Assembly (NCBI GenBank): GCA_012970285.1
Contig: JIBW01000002.1
Location: 1,240,001-1,304,000, forward strand
Direction: 5' to 3'
Origin: Bacillaceae bacterium JMAK1
Lineage (GTDB): Bacteria; Bacillota; Bacilli; Bacillales; Marinococcaceae
DNA length: 64,000 bases
The position numbers were made by a program, and so were the translations under genes. Under the pieces are notes generated by a model that worked only from the letters and a program-made list of their open reading frames with translations, was not told where the DNA came from and made no database searches. Below, piece by piece: positions 45,775 to 57,113 of this stretch (the first letter of the stretch is position 1; every line of letters starts with the position of its first letter).

Positions 45775-47037
45775 TTAAGACGTTAAGTGAGTAACAAGGT
45801 GCTCAAAAGAAACTTGTTCTTGTTCCCCTGATTCCATGTTCTTCACGCTGACGATGCCACTTTCGAGTTCTTGCTCACCAATGACGATAACACGGCTTGC
45901 GTTTACTCGATCTGCGCTCTTAAACTGAGCTTTCATTTTCTTACCTGCATAGTCTTTATCACAACTAATACCAGCTTGACGTAATTCATGAAGCAACGTC
46001 GTTGCCTTGTCATTCTCTTTCTCTCCAACAGCTACGACAAATACATCTAAGCTTGAACCAACTTCAGGAAGTTTATTTCTTGCTTCAAGTGCCATTAACA
46101 CGCGTTCGATGCTTAAACCAAAGCCAATCCCTGACGTTTTCGGACCCCCGAACTCTTCAATAAGCCCTTCGTAGCGTCCTCCACCTGTAAGTGTTGTAAT
46201 TGCACCGAATTCCGGTTCATCAAGCATAATCTCAAATGCTGTATTCGTATAATAATCAAGGCCACGGACTAAGTTCGGATCAACAACATACGCAATACCC
46301 ATGTCTTCAAGCAATTGCTTCACTTTGTCGAAATATTGAACCGAAGTTTCATTCAAATACTCTTGAATTGAAGGTGCAGATTGCACGAGTTCGTGATTGC
46401 GATCGACTTTGCAATCTAAAATTCGAAGAGGATTCGTCTCGAGTCGCCCTTGGCAATCGCTACAAAATTCATCAATGCGATCAGAAAAATGTGCAACTAA
46501 TGCTTCACGGTGATTTTTACGTACTTCTTTGTCACCTAAACTATTGAGAACAAGCTTTAAGTTGTCTAAACCACACGCTTTGTAAAAATCCATCGCAAGA
46601 GCAATCGTTTCTACATCAATAGCAGGATCGTCACTTCCGATTGCTTCAACACCGAACTGGTGAAACTGACGCATACGTCCTGATTCTGGTCGTTCATAAC
46701 GAAACATCGGTCCGATGTAGTACATCTTTACCGGCTGCGTAACATTGCCGTGCATTTTATTTTCTACGAATGAACGAGCAACGGATGCTGTTCCTTCAGG
46801 ACGTAACGATAAGTGTCGACCACCACGATCTTGGAACGTGTACATTTCTTTTTGAACGATATCCGTGCTATCCCCAACACTACGTTGGAAAATCTCCGTT
46901 GTTTCAAAAATTGGTGTACGTATTTCTTGGTAATTGTATTTGCGGCTCACTTCTCTTGCAATCGACTCCACCCATTGCCACTGCTCCGATACGCCAGGCA
47001 ACAAATCTTGCGTGCCACGAGGAATATTAAATGCCAT
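45775..47037 (-). CDS. hisS: Histidyl-tRNA synthetase
   Basis: 420 residues from the ATG at 47035-47037 (AAGGAGTGAGACG upstream); the longer frame runs into the T-box terminator. FNIPRGTQDLLPG, motif 2 MFRYERPESGRMRQFHQ, the HisA motif LVRGLDYYTNTAFE and FGLSIERV are intact. Charges tRNA(His). Confidence 0.97.
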   Translation of the reverse strand: MAFNIPRGTQDLLPGVSEQWQWVESIAREVSRKYNYQEIRTPIFETTEIFQRSVGDSTDIVQKEMYTFQDRGGRHLSLRPEGTASVARSFVENKMHGNVTQPVKMYYIGPMFRYERPESGRMRQFHQFGVEAIGSDDPAIDVETIALAMDFYKACGLDNLKLVLNSLGDKEVRKNHREALVAHFSDRIDEFCSDCQGRLETNPLRILDCKVDRNHELVQSAPSIQEYLNETSVQYFDKVKQLLEDMGIAYVVDPNLVRGLDYYTNTAFEIMLDEPEFGAITTLTGGGRYEGLIEEFGGPKTSGIGFGLSIERVLMALEARNKLPEVGSSLDVFVVAVGEKENDKATTLLHELRQAGISCDKDYAGKKMKAQFKSADRVNASRVIVIGEQELESGIVSVKNMESGEQEQVSFEHLVTHLTS

Positions 47038-47064
47038 GAAACGTCTCACTCCTTCGAAATTAAT

Positions 47065-47330
47065 GCATAAAAAAGCCCCTCTGAAAAACAATTCAGAGGG
47101 ACGAGTATACCCGCGGTGCCACCCAACTTGAAGTCTAATTAAAGACATCCACTTAGCACAGTTAACGCCTGTGTTACGTCTCGCTCTACTAAAAATTTCG
47201 TTCGAACGAGCCCCTACGAAGTGTCTTTCCTAAATGGGTGAACAGAAGGGCTTCCAGCCAAGGCCTCTTCTTCTCTGTGCTCATGGTCCATCTAGTACTT
47301 TTCTTCATCAACGGTCTGCATGTATGTTTT
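47065..47330 (-). promoter_or_regulatory. T-box riboswitch of hisS-aspS
   Basis: Minus strand GGGTGGCACCGCGG (47112-47125) is the T-box sequence, followed by terminator GTCCCTCTGAATT-gttttt-CAGAGGGGC and TTTTTT. The leader upstream is paired and about 200 bases long. It should respond to uncharged tRNA(His) or tRNA(Asp). The specifier codon was not located confidently. Nothing else is seen between hisS and dtd. Confidence 0.85.
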
Positions 47331-47376
47331 CTATCATAAATATCTATCTTCACATTGTCAACTATCTTCACAAACT

Positions 47377-47820
47377 TTATTGCGGAGACTCGAGCATCAG
47401 CGTTACCGGACCATCGTTCGTTAACGAGACGTCCATCATCGCTCCGAATACACCCGTTTCAACGTTAACGCCTCGGCTTCTAATTGCTTCGTTAAATTGC
47501 TCGTAAAGATCATTTGCAACATCAGGCTTTGCAGCATTTGTAAAACTTGGCCTTCTACCTTTTTTCGCATCGCCATACAACGTAAACTGAGAGACAGATA
47601 AAACACTTCCACCCACATCTTGTAACGAGTGATTCATCTTACCTTCATCATCTTCAAACAAGCGTAAGTGAACGATTTTTTCGGCTAGCCACTCAATATC
47701 CTTTGCCGTATCTTCGTGTGTAATTCCGACGAGTAATACGTATCCATAATCGATTTTTCCTACAGTGTCATCGTCAACGACGACTTGAGCCTTTTTGCTA
47801 CGTTGTAGTAATACTCTCAT
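47377..47820 (-). CDS. dtd: D-aminoacyl-tRNA deacylase
   Basis: 147 residues. The cis-proline [12 protein letters not shown] at the C-terminus and [19 protein letters not shown] in the middle are the two DTD signatures. It removes D-amino acids and glycine from mischarged tRNAs. Twelve bases separate it from relA upstream, as in other Bacillus. Confidence 0.95.
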   Translation of the reverse strand: MRVLLQRSKKAQVVVDDDTVGKIDYGYVLLVGITHEDTAKDIEWLAEKIVHLRLFEDDEGKMNHSLQDVGGSVLSVSQFTLYGDAKKGRRPSFTNAAKPDVANDLYEQFNEAIRSRGVNVETGVFGAMMDVSLTNDGPVTLMLESPQ

Positions 47821-47831
47821 GGTTGACTCCT

Positions 47832-50012
47832 TTATTGCATGACTCTTCGAACAGAGTATACATCTGGCAATTTCTTAATTTTATCTACGACTTTATAGAG
47901 ATGATCGATGTTGTTGATTGCTATTGTCATATCAATTGTAGCCATTTTGTTTTTGTCTGAGCGTCCGTTGACAGCATGAATGTTCGTTCTAGACTCTGCA
48001 ACGACATTTAACACTTCATTCAATAAACCACGACGATCGTACCCTGTAATTTCAATATCAACGTTATAGTTCTTCACTTTCTGGTCGTCTTCATCCCATT
48101 CAACAGATACAACGCGACTACGATCATCACCTAGACCCATAATGTTCGGACAGTCTGTACGATGAATCGACACACCTCGACCTTTCGTAATGAACCCGAT
48201 AATGTCGTCTCCTGGTACAGGATTACAACATCGAGATAAACGAATGAGTAAGTTGTCAACGCCTTTTACTTTCACACCCGTACCTGAACGTCTCGTTCTT
48301 GTCGGCGTCTGAGGTGATATTTCTTTGACAGCATCTGAGACCGTCTTCTTTTCTTGTTGCTCGTTTTCCTGACGCTTTTTATCGGTAAGACGAGTCACGA
48401 CTTGTTTTGCACTAATGCCATTGTATCCAACGGCCGCAAACATATCTTCTTCACCCGCAAAACTGAATTTGTCCGCCGTTGATTTTATATTCTCATCGAT
48501 GAGGATTTCTTTCGGGCTGTAATCTTGAGATTTCAATTCTCGTTCAATCGCTTCGCGACCTTTTTGTACATTCTCATCTCGGCGTTCTTTCTTAAAGAAC
48601 TGCTTAATTTTGTTTTTGGCATGGGAGCTTTGCGTGATCTTCTGCCAATCTTGTGACGGTCCATACGAATGCTTTGACGTGAGAATATCAACGATATCGC
48701 CTGTTTTTAATTGATGATCAAGCGGAACCATCTTACTGTTCACTTTTGCACCGATCGTTCGGTTTCCAATCTCTGTATGAATACGATAAGCAAAATCAAT
48801 CGGCACCGAACCACGAGGCAATTCAATGACATCACCTTTCGGGGTGAATACAAACACCATATCTGAGAAGAGGTCGATCTTAAGGGACTCCATAAACTCT
48901 TCTGCATCTGATGTATCGTTTTGCCATTCTAGTATTTCTCTAAACCAACCGAGCTTGTCCAACGATTGCACACCCGTCGGTGTACCCTCTTTATACGCCC
49001 AATGTGCGGCTACCCCGTATTCTGCAATCTTGTGCATATCTTCGGAGCGAATCTGCACTTCAAGTGGCTCACCTTTTGGTCCGATGACCGTCGTATGCAA
49101 GGATTGGTACATGTTTGCTTTCGGCATCGCAATATAATCTTTAAAGCGGCCTGGCATTGGCTTCCATTGTGTATGAATAATTCCGAGCACTGCATAGCAG
49201 TCTTTAATGTTCTTAACGATAATTCGAACGGCTAACAAATCGTAAATTTCGTTGAATTGTTTTTTCTGAATCGTCATTTTTCGATAAATGCTGTAAATAT
49301 GCTTCGGACGACCAGATGTGTCTGCTTCCACATTTAACTCTTTAACGTTGGAACGGATATCAGTCATGACTTCATCGATATATTGTTCACGTTGAGCACG
49401 TTTTTGTTTCATCAAGTTCACGATGCGATAATATTGTTGGGGGTCTAAATAGCGAAGCGCTATGTCTTCTAACTCCCATTTAATCGTGGAAATTCCGAGT
49501 CGATGCGCGAGCGGTGCAAAAATTTCTAGCGTCTCGTTAGAAATTCTGCGTTGCTTCTCTGCAGGTAGATGCTTAAGTGTACGCATGTTGTGCAGACGAT
49601 CTGCCAATTTAATGAGGATAACACGAATGTCTCTTGCCATCGCCACAACCATCTTACGATGGTTCTCTGCTTGTTGTTCAGCCTTGGACTTGTATTTGAT
49701 CTTCTTTAACTTTGTTACACCGTCGACGAGCATTTTCACTTCTTCACCGAAATGCTCCTCTAGCTGCTCCAGACTCGTCTCCGTATCTTCAACAACATCA
49801 TGTAAAAAAGCACCAGCAATTGTTGCAGGCTCTAGCTTCAATTCAATTAATATTCCAGCCACTTGTACAGGGTGATGAATGTATGGTTCACCGGATTTCC
49901 GATACTGACCTTCATGTTCTTTCTCTGCGTATATATAAGCACGATTAATAAAATCAACGTGCTCTTGTGACATGTATTCTGCTGCCCGCTCTAATAACTG
50001 CTCGATCGTCAT
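47832..50012 (-). CDS. relA: Bifunctional (p)ppGpp synthetase/hydrolase RelA
   Basis: 726 residues from the ATG at 50010-50012 (AAAGGTGATTCC upstream). HD hydrolase domain ([17 protein letters not shown]), synthetase domain ([24 protein letters not shown]), TGS ([29 protein letters not shown]), zinc-finger and ACT domains all in order. The intact HDxxED shows it can both make and degrade (p)ppGpp, as expected for the Rel of Bacillus. Confidence 0.97.
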   Translation of the reverse strand: MTIEQLLERAAEYMSQEHVDFINRAYIYAEKEHEGQYRKSGEPYIHHPVQVAGILIELKLEPATIAGAFLHDVVEDTETSLEQLEEHFGEEVKMLVDGVTKLKKIKYKSKAEQQAENHRKMVVAMARDIRVILIKLADRLHNMRTLKHLPAEKQRRISNETLEIFAPLAHRLGISTIKWELEDIALRYLDPQQYYRIVNLMKQKRAQREQYIDEVMTDIRSNVKELNVEADTSGRPKHIYSIYRKMTIQKKQFNEIYDLLAVRIIVKNIKDCYAVLGIIHTQWKPMPGRFKDYIAMPKANMYQSLHTTVIGPKGEPLEVQIRSEDMHKIAEYGVAAHWAYKEGTPTGVQSLDKLGWFREILEWQNDTSDAEEFMESLKIDLFSDMVFVFTPKGDVIELPRGSVPIDFAYRIHTEIGNRTIGAKVNSKMVPLDHQLKTGDIVDILTSKHSYGPSQDWQKITQSSHAKNKIKQFFKKERRDENVQKGREAIERELKSQDYSPKEILIDENIKSTADKFSFAGEEDMFAAVGYNGISAKQVVTRLTDKKRQENEQQEKKTVSDAVKEISPQTPTRTRRSGTGVKVKGVDNLLIRLSRCCNPVPGDDIIGFITKGRGVSIHRTDCPNIMGLGDDRSRVVSVEWDEDDQKVKNYNVDIEITGYDRRGLLNEVLNVVAESRTNIHAVNGRSDKNKMATIDMTIAINNIDHLYKVVDKIKKLPDVYSVRRVMQ

Positions 50013-50115
50013 GGAATCACCTTTCATCAATCTCTCTACATCTCTATTTAATCTATTATCAATAAAAAATGATTGCCTGTAAAGTCCTTCGGCTTGCTCT
50101 TTTTGGTTCCTTACA

Positions 50116-50143
50116 GAAAAAGAGTGCCTGCATTTAGGCACCC
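50116..50143 (-). terminator. Terminator after apt
   Basis: Minus strand GGGTGCCT-aaatgc-AGGCACTC followed by TTTTTCTG, between apt and relA. Confidence 0.75.
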
Positions 50144-50150
50144 TACACGT

Positions 50151-50666
50151 TTATGAGTAACGAATTAACGAAAAGACGTCGTAATCTTTAATCTTAGCTC
50201 GACTATCAATATACTGAAGCTCGATTAAAAATGCACACCCAACGACGACTCCTCCAAGCTTCTCAACGAGCTTAATTGTCGCTTCAATCGTACCACCTGT
50301 TGCAAGTAAATCATCCGTAATAATCACACGATCGCCTTCTTTAATGCTGTCAGCATGAATGGCAAGTGTGTCCTTTCCATATTCAAGACCATAATCTTCA
50401 GTTACGACTTCACGTGGAAGTTTACCTGTTTTACGAACAGGCACGAAACTCTTTTCTAAAGAATAGGCGATTGGACAACCGACAACAAAACCACGTGCTT
50501 CAGGACCAACTACGATATCAACATTTTTAGTCTTTACGTATTCTGTCATCTCGTCGATGGCCTTTTTATAGGCAGGACCATTTTGCAAAAGCGGCGTAAT
50601 ATCCTTAAATTGGATGCCTTCTTTCGGGTAATTATCAATAATTTTAATGTGCTCTTTGTAATCCAC
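50151..50666 (-). CDS. apt: Adenine phosphoribosyltransferase
   Basis: 171 residues from the GTG at 50664-50666 (GAGGAAATACGCA upstream), giving the usual length of about 170. [14 protein letters not shown] and the PRPP loop [17 protein letters not shown] are intact. It converts adenine and PRPP to AMP. The start lies inside the last codons of recJ. Confidence 0.93.
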   Translation of the reverse strand: MDYKEHIKIIDNYPKEGIQFKDITPLLQNGPAYKKAIDEMTEYVKTKNVDIVVGPEARGFVVGCPIAYSLEKSFVPVRKTGKLPREVVTEDYGLEYGKDTLAIHADSIKEGDRVIITDDLLATGGTIEATIKLVEKLGGVVVGCAFLIELQYIDSRAKIKDYDVFSLIRYS

Positions 50667-52998
50667 TGCGTATTTCCTCGCTTTCAATTGGCTGCTCAAC
50701 TAAAAAAGGATGAAAAAATGTTTTTAGTTGCTCAGTTGTTGACATTAACAACGTTGTTTCAACTTCAACTTTTTTACGATGACGCTCGTAAATTGGGGCG
50801 TCGGTTAAGGCTTTTTTAGAAGGTGTGTCATTAAGCCCGACTTGCCCTTCACTCTTCTTAATAAACTGCAACTCTTCAAAAACGACAAACATAAAGCGAA
50901 CGGTATCTACAGACCATCCTTTATGACGCACGATTTGTTCGATTGTGCGTTTAAGATCAAGGGTGCCTTCTTGTTTAATATACGCAAATAACCACTTAAA
51001 TTGTTCACGTGTCGGAAGTGATGTGAAGTATGCTTTCGTTTCATCTTGCAACAACACGTATAGTGTATCCATTTGCTTTCCAAATTGAAGGAAGACTTTT
51101 TCGAGTGATGCTAGGTCCTTTGGTAAATCGATGAGCACAAACGTCGTGATCGTTTCAGAAGTTGCTTCGCTCATGTCATCGACTAGCTGATGCTCCTTGA
51201 TTCCTAATTCGACAAGCTTTTGTTTCATGTTGTCTTGAAACACAATATAGCTCGTTTCATGATCAAATCGCTCAATCGTTTGCAAAGGCTTTCCCCTCAT
51301 ATCAAACACTTGAGTCTCACTAACCGCTGCATCTCGAATAATTAATTGTGGCTTAACATTGCCACGCCACTCATTATTCTCAAGTTCACCAATGACTGAG
51401 ATTAAGCTATCATCGCTTACGGCATCATTCATATAACTCTTTCGAAACCCGATACAATCAAGCGTTGCCCCTTCGCTTTCAAGAAGCATTTTAACGTGAG
51501 TCTGATCGCTGCCAATCGCTTTCTTTTGCGCGATGGCTGCGTTTTTAATGAGTACACTCGGCTTTGGGTTTTTCATACCGAATGGAGCGAGTTGCTCAAT
51601 TTCTTTAATTAAGCTCGTCGTTACGTCACTCATCTTTAAATCTAACTCAACTGGAGACGTTTTTATGAAATCTTCCTCTGTCATCGTTTGCTTTACTGCA
51701 TCGTTTAAATGCTCTCGGAGCATAGCAATTTTATCACTGTCAATTGTGAGACCTGCTGCCATTGGATGTCCACCGAAATGGGTAAACAACTCTCGCACCG
51801 ATGACAGTGACTCATACAAATCAAAGCCCTCAATACTTCTGGCAGACCCTTTGCCGACACCTTCTGAATCCAGTGCAATCACGATGCTCGGTCGTTGATA
51901 TTTCTCGACCAATCGGGAAGCAACAATTCCGGTTACACCAGAATTCCAGTTCTCATTCGCAACGACAATGGCATCTTGTTCACTAAAGTCCTCAGACAAT
52001 GCAATGGCTTCTTTCGTGATCTCCTCGACGGTACGTTGTCGTTCAACGTTTAATTGTTCAATTTGTTCTGCGAGTTGATAAGCTTCTTCTTGATCCGTCG
52101 TAAGCAAGATCTGGCAAGCAGGATCTGCACTACTCATTCGTCCGGCAGCGTTTAAGCGCGGACCAAACCCGAAGCCGACATTTTCTGCTGTAAATGGTGG
52201 ATCGCTTAGACCACTCAGCTCACAAAGTGCCTGCAAACCAGGACGATCAAGCCTTGATAGTACTCGAAGGCCCCGTTTGGCAAAATAGCGGTTCTCATCG
52301 ATGAGCGGAACTAAGTCACTAATCGTACCTAATGAAACGAGATCAAGACCGTCTTTAGGTACATCACCTAAAAGTGCATGCGCCACTTTCATTACGACAC
52401 CAACCCCAGCAAGATCACTAAACGGATATAAGCAATCTTTTTGCTTAGGGTTAATAACCGCAAAGGCATTTGGAATTTCTGGACCCACTTCATGATGATC
52501 TGTAATGATCACATCTAACCCTAATTCGTTCGCAAATGCAACGGTATCCACTGCAGCAATTCCCGTATCGACGGTAATGAGCAGTGTTGCACCTTCATCG
52601 TACAATTGATTAAAAGCATTCCGGTTCGGACCGTACCCTTCAGTAAACCGATTCGGAATATACCAATCATATTTCGCACCTAACTTAGAAAGGGTCTCAC
52701 ACATAAGCGCTGTGCTCGAAACACCGTCAACATCGTAATCGCCAAAAACGACAATCTTTTCTTGATCAATAATCGCTTGATGAATACGATCAACGGCTTC
52801 TTTCATCCCTTTCATAAGAAAAGGATCGTGCATACGATCCTCATTCATATGTAAAAAAGCTTCCGCTTTTTCTTTTGTATCACATCCACGATTGATCAGG
52901 AGATGGGCGGTTAAACGCGATACCTCTAGTTGTGTAGCTAACACTTGGGCAGATTCCGATTCAGTTTTCAGTTCCCACTTTGTTGTTGGTTGTAACAT
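50644..52998 (-). CDS. recJ: Single-stranded-DNA exonuclease RecJ
   Basis: 784 residues from the ATG at 52996-52998 (GAGGAGGTCGCTACC upstream). DHH phosphoesterase motifs are [28 protein letters not shown] and the DHHA1 [25 protein letters not shown] follows. The Firmicute-type C-terminal extension (about 560-784) is present. It degrades 5' single strands in repair and in recombination. Confidence 0.95.
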   Translation of the reverse strand: MLQPTTKWELKTESESAQVLATQLEVSRLTAHLLINRGCDTKEKAEAFLHMNEDRMHDPFLMKGMKEAVDRIHQAIIDQEKIVVFGDYDVDGVSSTALMCETLSKLGAKYDWYIPNRFTEGYGPNRNAFNQLYDEGATLLITVDTGIAAVDTVAFANELGLDVIITDHHEVGPEIPNAFAVINPKQKDCLYPFSDLAGVGVVMKVAHALLGDVPKDGLDLVSLGTISDLVPLIDENRYFAKRGLRVLSRLDRPGLQALCELSGLSDPPFTAENVGFGFGPRLNAAGRMSSADPACQILLTTDQEEAYQLAEQIEQLNVERQRTVEEITKEAIALSEDFSEQDAIVVANENWNSGVTGIVASRLVEKYQRPSIVIALDSEGVGKGSARSIEGFDLYESLSSVRELFTHFGGHPMAAGLTIDSDKIAMLREHLNDAVKQTMTEEDFIKTSPVELDLKMSDVTTSLIKEIEQLAPFGMKNPKPSVLIKNAAIAQKKAIGSDQTHVKMLLESEGATLDCIGFRKSYMNDAVSDDSLISVIGELENNEWRGNVKPQLIIRDAAVSETQVFDMRGKPLQTIERFDHETSYIVFQDNMKQKLVELGIKEHQLVDDMSEATSETITTFVLIDLPKDLASLEKVFLQFGKQMDTLYVLLQDETKAYFTSLPTREQFKWLFAYIKQEGTLDLKRTIEQIVRHKGWSVDTVRFMFVVFEELQFIKKSEGQVGLNDTPSKKALTDAPIYERHRKKVEVETTLLMSTTEQLKTFFHPFLVEQPIESEEIRSGLQRAH

Positions 52999-53065
52999 CG
53001 GTAGCGACCTCCTCACCTGACCGTAACTATTATACAGAAGAGACAGCGGAACGACAATGAACTTT

Positions 53066-53377
53066 TCATGTCGATTCGTTTTCTTGATTTTCGTCTTTCG
53101 TATCAACTGGATCTGGATGGTCGCTTACTTGTCGGCCTTCCTGTTGATTTTTCTTTAGGCGTTTTATTTCTTGTTGGAGTTTGTATACCTTAAGTAGTCC
53201 AACTGCCCCAACGATAACGCCACCCATCAATACCGAACCTAGAATAATTAAGATCAGTGGTACTTGAGTTGTTGTAAACATAAAATCTACCGTTACAGAA
53301 TCCACATTGATCACTGCAAAGATTGAAATGATTAATGCCGCAACCAACCCTAAGATTAATGTCCATTGCCCTCTCAT
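53066..53377 (-). CDS. yrvD: LapA-domain membrane protein YrvD
   Basis: 103 residues with two membrane helices (about 5-25 and 40-62), the VINVDSVTVDFMFTTTQVPLILIILGS pattern of the LapA/DUF1049 family, and a basic coiled coil followed by an acidic tail. LapA proteins are linked to membrane and lipopolysaccharide assembly in Gram-negatives; role in Bacillus unknown. ATGA overlap with the CDF gene. Confidence 0.8.
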   Translation of the reverse strand: MRGQWTLILGLVAALIISIFAVINVDSVTVDFMFTTTQVPLILIILGSVLMGGVIVGAVGLLKVYKLQQEIKRLKKNQQEGRQVSDHPDPVDTKDENQENEST

Positions 53378-54318
53378 TGTTCATTCACTCCAGTCTCATC
53401 TTCATCTTCCACTTCATCTAACGGATTGACATGAACGAGTACGTTCCGAACACGTTCTTCTTCCATGAGCACTGCCTTAACATTTTTAGCAATGTCATGA
53501 CCTTTGCGTACAGAAATTGTCGGATCTACTCCTATTTTAATATCTACAATTACGTAATGTCCATGCTCTCTTGCATGAAACTCATCAATATGATACACAC
53601 CTACTACTTTTCGAACATTTTGCTTCATTTCTACTGTATCTTCGTCATGCAAAACGTGATCAAGAGCATTGTGAACAGCATCTTTTCCGAGTTTAAATGC
53701 CATTATCATAACGAGTAATGCAACGAGAATTCCTGCAAACATGTCGCCGTACATCAACCAAGCGATGCCAAAGTGAGCACCGAGTAACGAGGCAATAATC
53801 CCCGCCATTGCAGCGATTGAAGAATACGCATCTGAACGGTGGTGCCATGCATCCGTAATAATTGCTTCACTATTGTATTTTCTTCCCAAATGAAGCTTAT
53901 AACGAAACAGAAGTTCTTTAATGATAATAGAGATGATAATCACATACAATGCAATCATCTGTGGAACTGGGTTTTCTGAACCAATGTCACCGAACGTACT
54001 CATCGCAATTTCTAATCCGACCATAAATAGCAAAACACTAACGATGATCGCAGTAATTGATTCTGCTTTGCCGTGTCCATACGGATGATCTTTGTCTGGA
54101 GGTAACTCAGCTGCTCGCACACCTATTAAAACGGCAAAGGATGTCACAACATCGGCTGCTGAATGCACAGCATCGGCAATTAATGCTCGACTGTTCGCAA
54201 AAACACCTACAATGCCTTTGACGAGTGCTAAGACGATATTAATAACAATCCCTAACCAAGCAGCAAAATTAATTTTTTTGTAGCGCTCCTTTGTGGCTGA
54301 ATCCACGTCTTCCCCCAC
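53374..54318 (-). CDS. Cation diffusion facilitator transporter
   Basis: 314 residues: six membrane helices with the metal site residues in ALIADAVHSAADVVTSF (helix 2) and TDAWHHRSDAYSS (helix 5), and a cytoplasmic C-terminal domain ending HVNPLDEVEDEDE. The HxxxD-type site is typical of zinc or manganese exporters (FieF/MneP-like); metal unknown. Most likely exchanges metal for protons. Confidence 0.88.
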   Translation of the reverse strand: MGEDVDSATKERYKKINFAAWLGIVINIVLALVKGIVGVFANSRALIADAVHSAADVVTSFAVLIGVRAAELPPDKDHPYGHGKAESITAIIVSVLLFMVGLEIAMSTFGDIGSENPVPQMIALYVIIISIIIKELLFRYKLHLGRKYNSEAIITDAWHHRSDAYSSIAAMAGIIASLLGAHFGIAWLMYGDMFAGILVALLVMIMAFKLGKDAVHNALDHVLHDEDTVEMKQNVRKVVGVYHIDEFHAREHGHYVIVDIKIGVDPTISVRKGHDIAKNVKAVLMEEERVRNVLVHVNPLDEVEDEDETGVNEQ

Positions 54319-54345
54319 TCCCTTCTCATAGCTATGGACGGTAAA

Positions 54346-54372
54346 GATACCCCTTCATCTTGAAGGGGTATC
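54346..54372 (-). terminator. Terminator of secDF
   Basis: GATACCCCTTCA-agа-TGAAGGGGTATC is a twelve-base perfect stem followed by TTTACC on the minus strand, immediately after secF. Confidence 0.75.
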
Positions 54373-54376
54373 AGAC

Positions 54377-55312
54377 TTAGTATTCTTCGGCCTCTACAGG
54401 TTTATTCTTTTGTCTTTCAAGTGATCGATGTTTCATAACGAGCCAAAGTTGAGCTGCAAGGAACAATGAAGAATACGTTCCTGCAATTAAACCAATGACG
54501 ATCGCAAAAGCAAACGACATAATCGCTGAACTACCGAGTAACCATATCGCTACTGCTGCGAACAAGACAGTCAATACTGTATTAATCGAACGTGTTAACG
54601 TTTGAAGTAAACTATCGTTTACTACTTTTGCAAGATGATCAAACCCTTTGATTTCATCTTGTTTCTTCATGTTCTCTCTTATTCGGTCAAATGTTACGAT
54701 CGTATCATTGATCGAATAACCGACAACGGTTAATATGGCTGCAATGAATGGAATATTCACTTCCAGTTGGAAGATGCTAAACATCGTTAAGACGAAAAAC
54801 GCATCATATAGTAGAGCAACAACTGCTGCAACGCCATATAAAAACTCAAATCGAAATGCAACATATATAACAATTCCAAACGCTGCAATGAGCGTTGCAA
54901 TAATCGCATTTTGCGCGAGTTCTCGACCAATTTGTGGTGAAACCGTACTTACACTTGGTTCCTCACCAAATTCATCAATAAAGTAGCTTTGTATTGTCGT
55001 TACATCTTCTTGAGGCATCGCCCCGATAAACCGTGCGGAAGCTTGTTCATTATTATCACCGGCAAGTGTAATATCATCAGGCTCATAGCCCCCTGCCTGT
55101 ATGAAGTGATCAGCGACCTCTTCTTCTGTTAATGGTGCATCTGAAGCGATATCAACTCGAGTACCACTCTCAAAGTCAATCCCCAAATTAAGTCCTACCG
55201 TTGAAAGTAAAATAGTCCCGATTAATACGATGATAATGGAAAGACTAAAATACTTCTTTCGATGTTTAATAAGGTCAATGTTCTTATTCGCCATATTAAA
55301 GTCCACGAACAT
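54377..55312 (-). CDS. secF: Protein translocase subunit SecF
   Basis: 311 residues with six membrane helices. The SecF signature FRFEFLYGVAAVVALLYDAFFVL and VVGYSINDTIVTFDRIREN is intact, and the first periplasmic-type loop holds SGTRVDIASD. Works with SecD using the proton (or sodium) gradient to pull secreted proteins out of SecYEG. The gene overlaps secD by 17 bases; the two are separate here, whereas B. subtilis has a fused secDF. Start may instead be the ATG at 55294. Confidence 0.93.
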   Translation of the reverse strand: MFVDFNMANKNIDLIKHRKKYFSLSIIIVLIGTILLSTVGLNLGIDFESGTRVDIASDAPLTEEEVADHFIQAGGYEPDDITLAGDNNEQASARFIGAMPQEDVTTIQSYFIDEFGEEPSVSTVSPQIGRELAQNAIIATLIAAFGIVIYVAFRFEFLYGVAAVVALLYDAFFVLTMFSIFQLEVNIPFIAAILTVVGYSINDTIVTFDRIRENMKKQDEIKGFDHLAKVVNDSLLQTLTRSINTVLTVLFAAVAIWLLGSSAIMSFAFAIVIGLIAGTYSSLFLAAQLWLVMKHRSLERQKNKPVEAEEY

Positions 55313-56588
55313 CACGTCCCTTCACACCGAAAAGCCAATACTTACGGTTCAATACGCGGCTGTTAATCCATAATCCAAGTAAGAGCCTTGCACCCCAAAC
55401 GGCTGTAATAAAGCTAGTTAAAATACTTACGATCAACATAACTGCAAACCCTTGTACAGCGCTCGTCCCGAAATAGAACATCACTGCTGCGGCAATAATT
55501 GTCGTGATGTTGGCGTCAATGATTGTACCAAGTGCACGACGGCTTCCGGCTTTATACGCCGACTTCATCGACTTACCGTCTTTCAATTCTTCCTTAATCC
55601 GCTCATACGTTAAGATGTTTGCATCAACGGCCATACCAACACCAAGTATGAGTGCTGCAATACCAGGTAATGTAAGTACACCTTGAATCGCATTAAAGAA
55701 AATCATAACAAGATAAATATAAACAGAAAGTGTAATGGTCGCGATTACACCCATAAATCGGTAATAACCAATCATGTAAAGAAAGATTAAGGCCACACCA
55801 ATCATACCGGCAAACAATGTTTGTTGTAAGGCTTGCTCACCAAGTGATGCCCCGACTGCATTTGAGTACACTTCTTCAAGAGAAACTGGTAATGAACCTG
55901 CGTTTAAAATGTCTGCTAGAAATTCTGTTTCTTCAAGGGTAAAGTTCCCCGTAATACTCGCATCTGTCGTTAATGTCTGGTTAACCGTTGCTGCTGACAT
56001 AAATGCAGGATCTTCTTTTTGTGCTTCCTCTTCAAACGTCATGCCTTCTTCATAATCAAGCCAAATGACAAGCAAGTTGTCAGGATATGAATTTTGAGAA
56101 AGCTCAGTCGTAATTTCTCCGAACAATTCTCCATCACTAATTGTTAACGAGACAATCGGTTCATTGTTCTCATTGAACGTTGCTTGTGATCCCCCTTGTT
56201 GAAGCGACTCCCCTGTCATTAATAAATTGTCATTAATATCACGAAAAGATAACTCGGCTTCTGTACCAAGTGTTTCTCGTGCCGTTTGTTGATCTTCAAC
56301 ACCTGGGAGTTGAACACGTATTCTGTCTTCTCCTTCAACGGAAATCGCAGGTTCGGATACACCTAGCACATTCACACGTTGATTCAATGCGGTTGCGGTT
56401 GATTGGATGTCTTCTTGTGTTAACTCACCATCTTCAGGTTGAAGCTCGTACAACACTTCAAAACCGCCTTGTAAATCTAATCCTAAATTTGTATCTCTCG
56501 CTACATCAGTCGCTGTTTGTGCGATGAGTACGCCAAGAGCAATGACAATGGCGAAAAACGCACCAATTCTCAGCCCTTTTTTACCCAT
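55296..56588 (-). CDS. secD: Protein translocase subunit SecD
   Basis: 430 residues. LGLDLQGGFEVLYEL at the first extracellular start, ALNQRVNVLGVSEPAISVEGEDRIRVQLPGV, and the membrane block ALILGVGMAVDANILTYERIKEEL are the SecD signatures. The six-helix C-terminal domain partners with SecF. The outer domain is acidic (QPEDGELTQEDIQ). Confidence 0.95.
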   Translation of the reverse strand: MGKKGLRIGAFFAIVIALGVLIAQTATDVARDTNLGLDLQGGFEVLYELQPEDGELTQEDIQSTATALNQRVNVLGVSEPAISVEGEDRIRVQLPGVEDQQTARETLGTEAELSFRDINDNLLMTGESLQQGGSQATFNENNEPIVSLTISDGELFGEITTELSQNSYPDNLLVIWLDYEEGMTFEEEAQKEDPAFMSAATVNQTLTTDASITGNFTLEETEFLADILNAGSLPVSLEEVYSNAVGASLGEQALQQTLFAGMIGVALIFLYMIGYYRFMGVIATITLSVYIYLVMIFFNAIQGVLTLPGIAALILGVGMAVDANILTYERIKEELKDGKSMKSAYKAGSRRALGTIIDANITTIIAAAVMFYFGTSAVQGFAVMLIVSILTSFITAVWGARLLLGLWINSRVLNRKYWLFGVKGRDVRGL

Positions 56589-56692
56589 AAGATGTCCTCC
56601 TTAGTGAACAAAACGATCAAGTTCTGATATGTAGACCATATACAGTTGATTTGACACAATATCTCCATTATACGGACGTTGAAAATTGCGTG

Positions 56693-57001
56693 TCAATGGC
56701 GTAGAACATCATCGAGTAAACTTTCTAAGTCATTACGATTCGAATCAATGCCGTCCATCTCGCCACGATAAGCTGAGATCGTAACATGATTCATATAATC
56801 TGTCACTGACAATCGCATAAACGAATTGACAAATTGGTAAAACGGAACGTAATCCGGTTGTTTACGAAGTTTCTGAATGCCTGCCTGCCAGACGAGTTCT
56901 TTTGTCGCTTCTTCGTAACCGAGTAAATGAAATTCATCTACTTTCAGAATTAAGACAGGTTCTAAATCCTCTTTCCACACGTCAAACTGTTGCGGATTCA
57001 C
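56693..57001 (-). CDS. comN: Post-transcriptional regulator ComN family
   Basis: 102 residues, GTG start. The pattern LILKVDEFHLLGYEEATKELVW and YRGEMDGIDSNRNDLESLLDDVL matches the ComN (YrzD) family, which in B. subtilis controls comE mRNA level and localises to division sites. Position beside secD and spoVB is conserved. Confidence 0.8.
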   Translation of the reverse strand: MNPQQFDVWKEDLEPVLILKVDEFHLLGYEEATKELVWQAGIQKLRKQPDYVPFYQFVNSFMRLSVTDYMNHVTISAYRGEMDGIDSNRNDLESLLDDVLRH

Positions 57002-57113
57002 TTCACTTCACCTCTTTTATGATCAGGTTCATCTACTAGTCATGCTTGGACAACTTCAGCATACATATGTAAAACGGACAACCCTTAAATGTCTGACATC
57101 GAGGAGGGCGGCT

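Noticed and set aside
47189-47371. Short frame between hisS and dtd
   Set aside because: It lies in the T-box leader; RNA structure explains the sequence.
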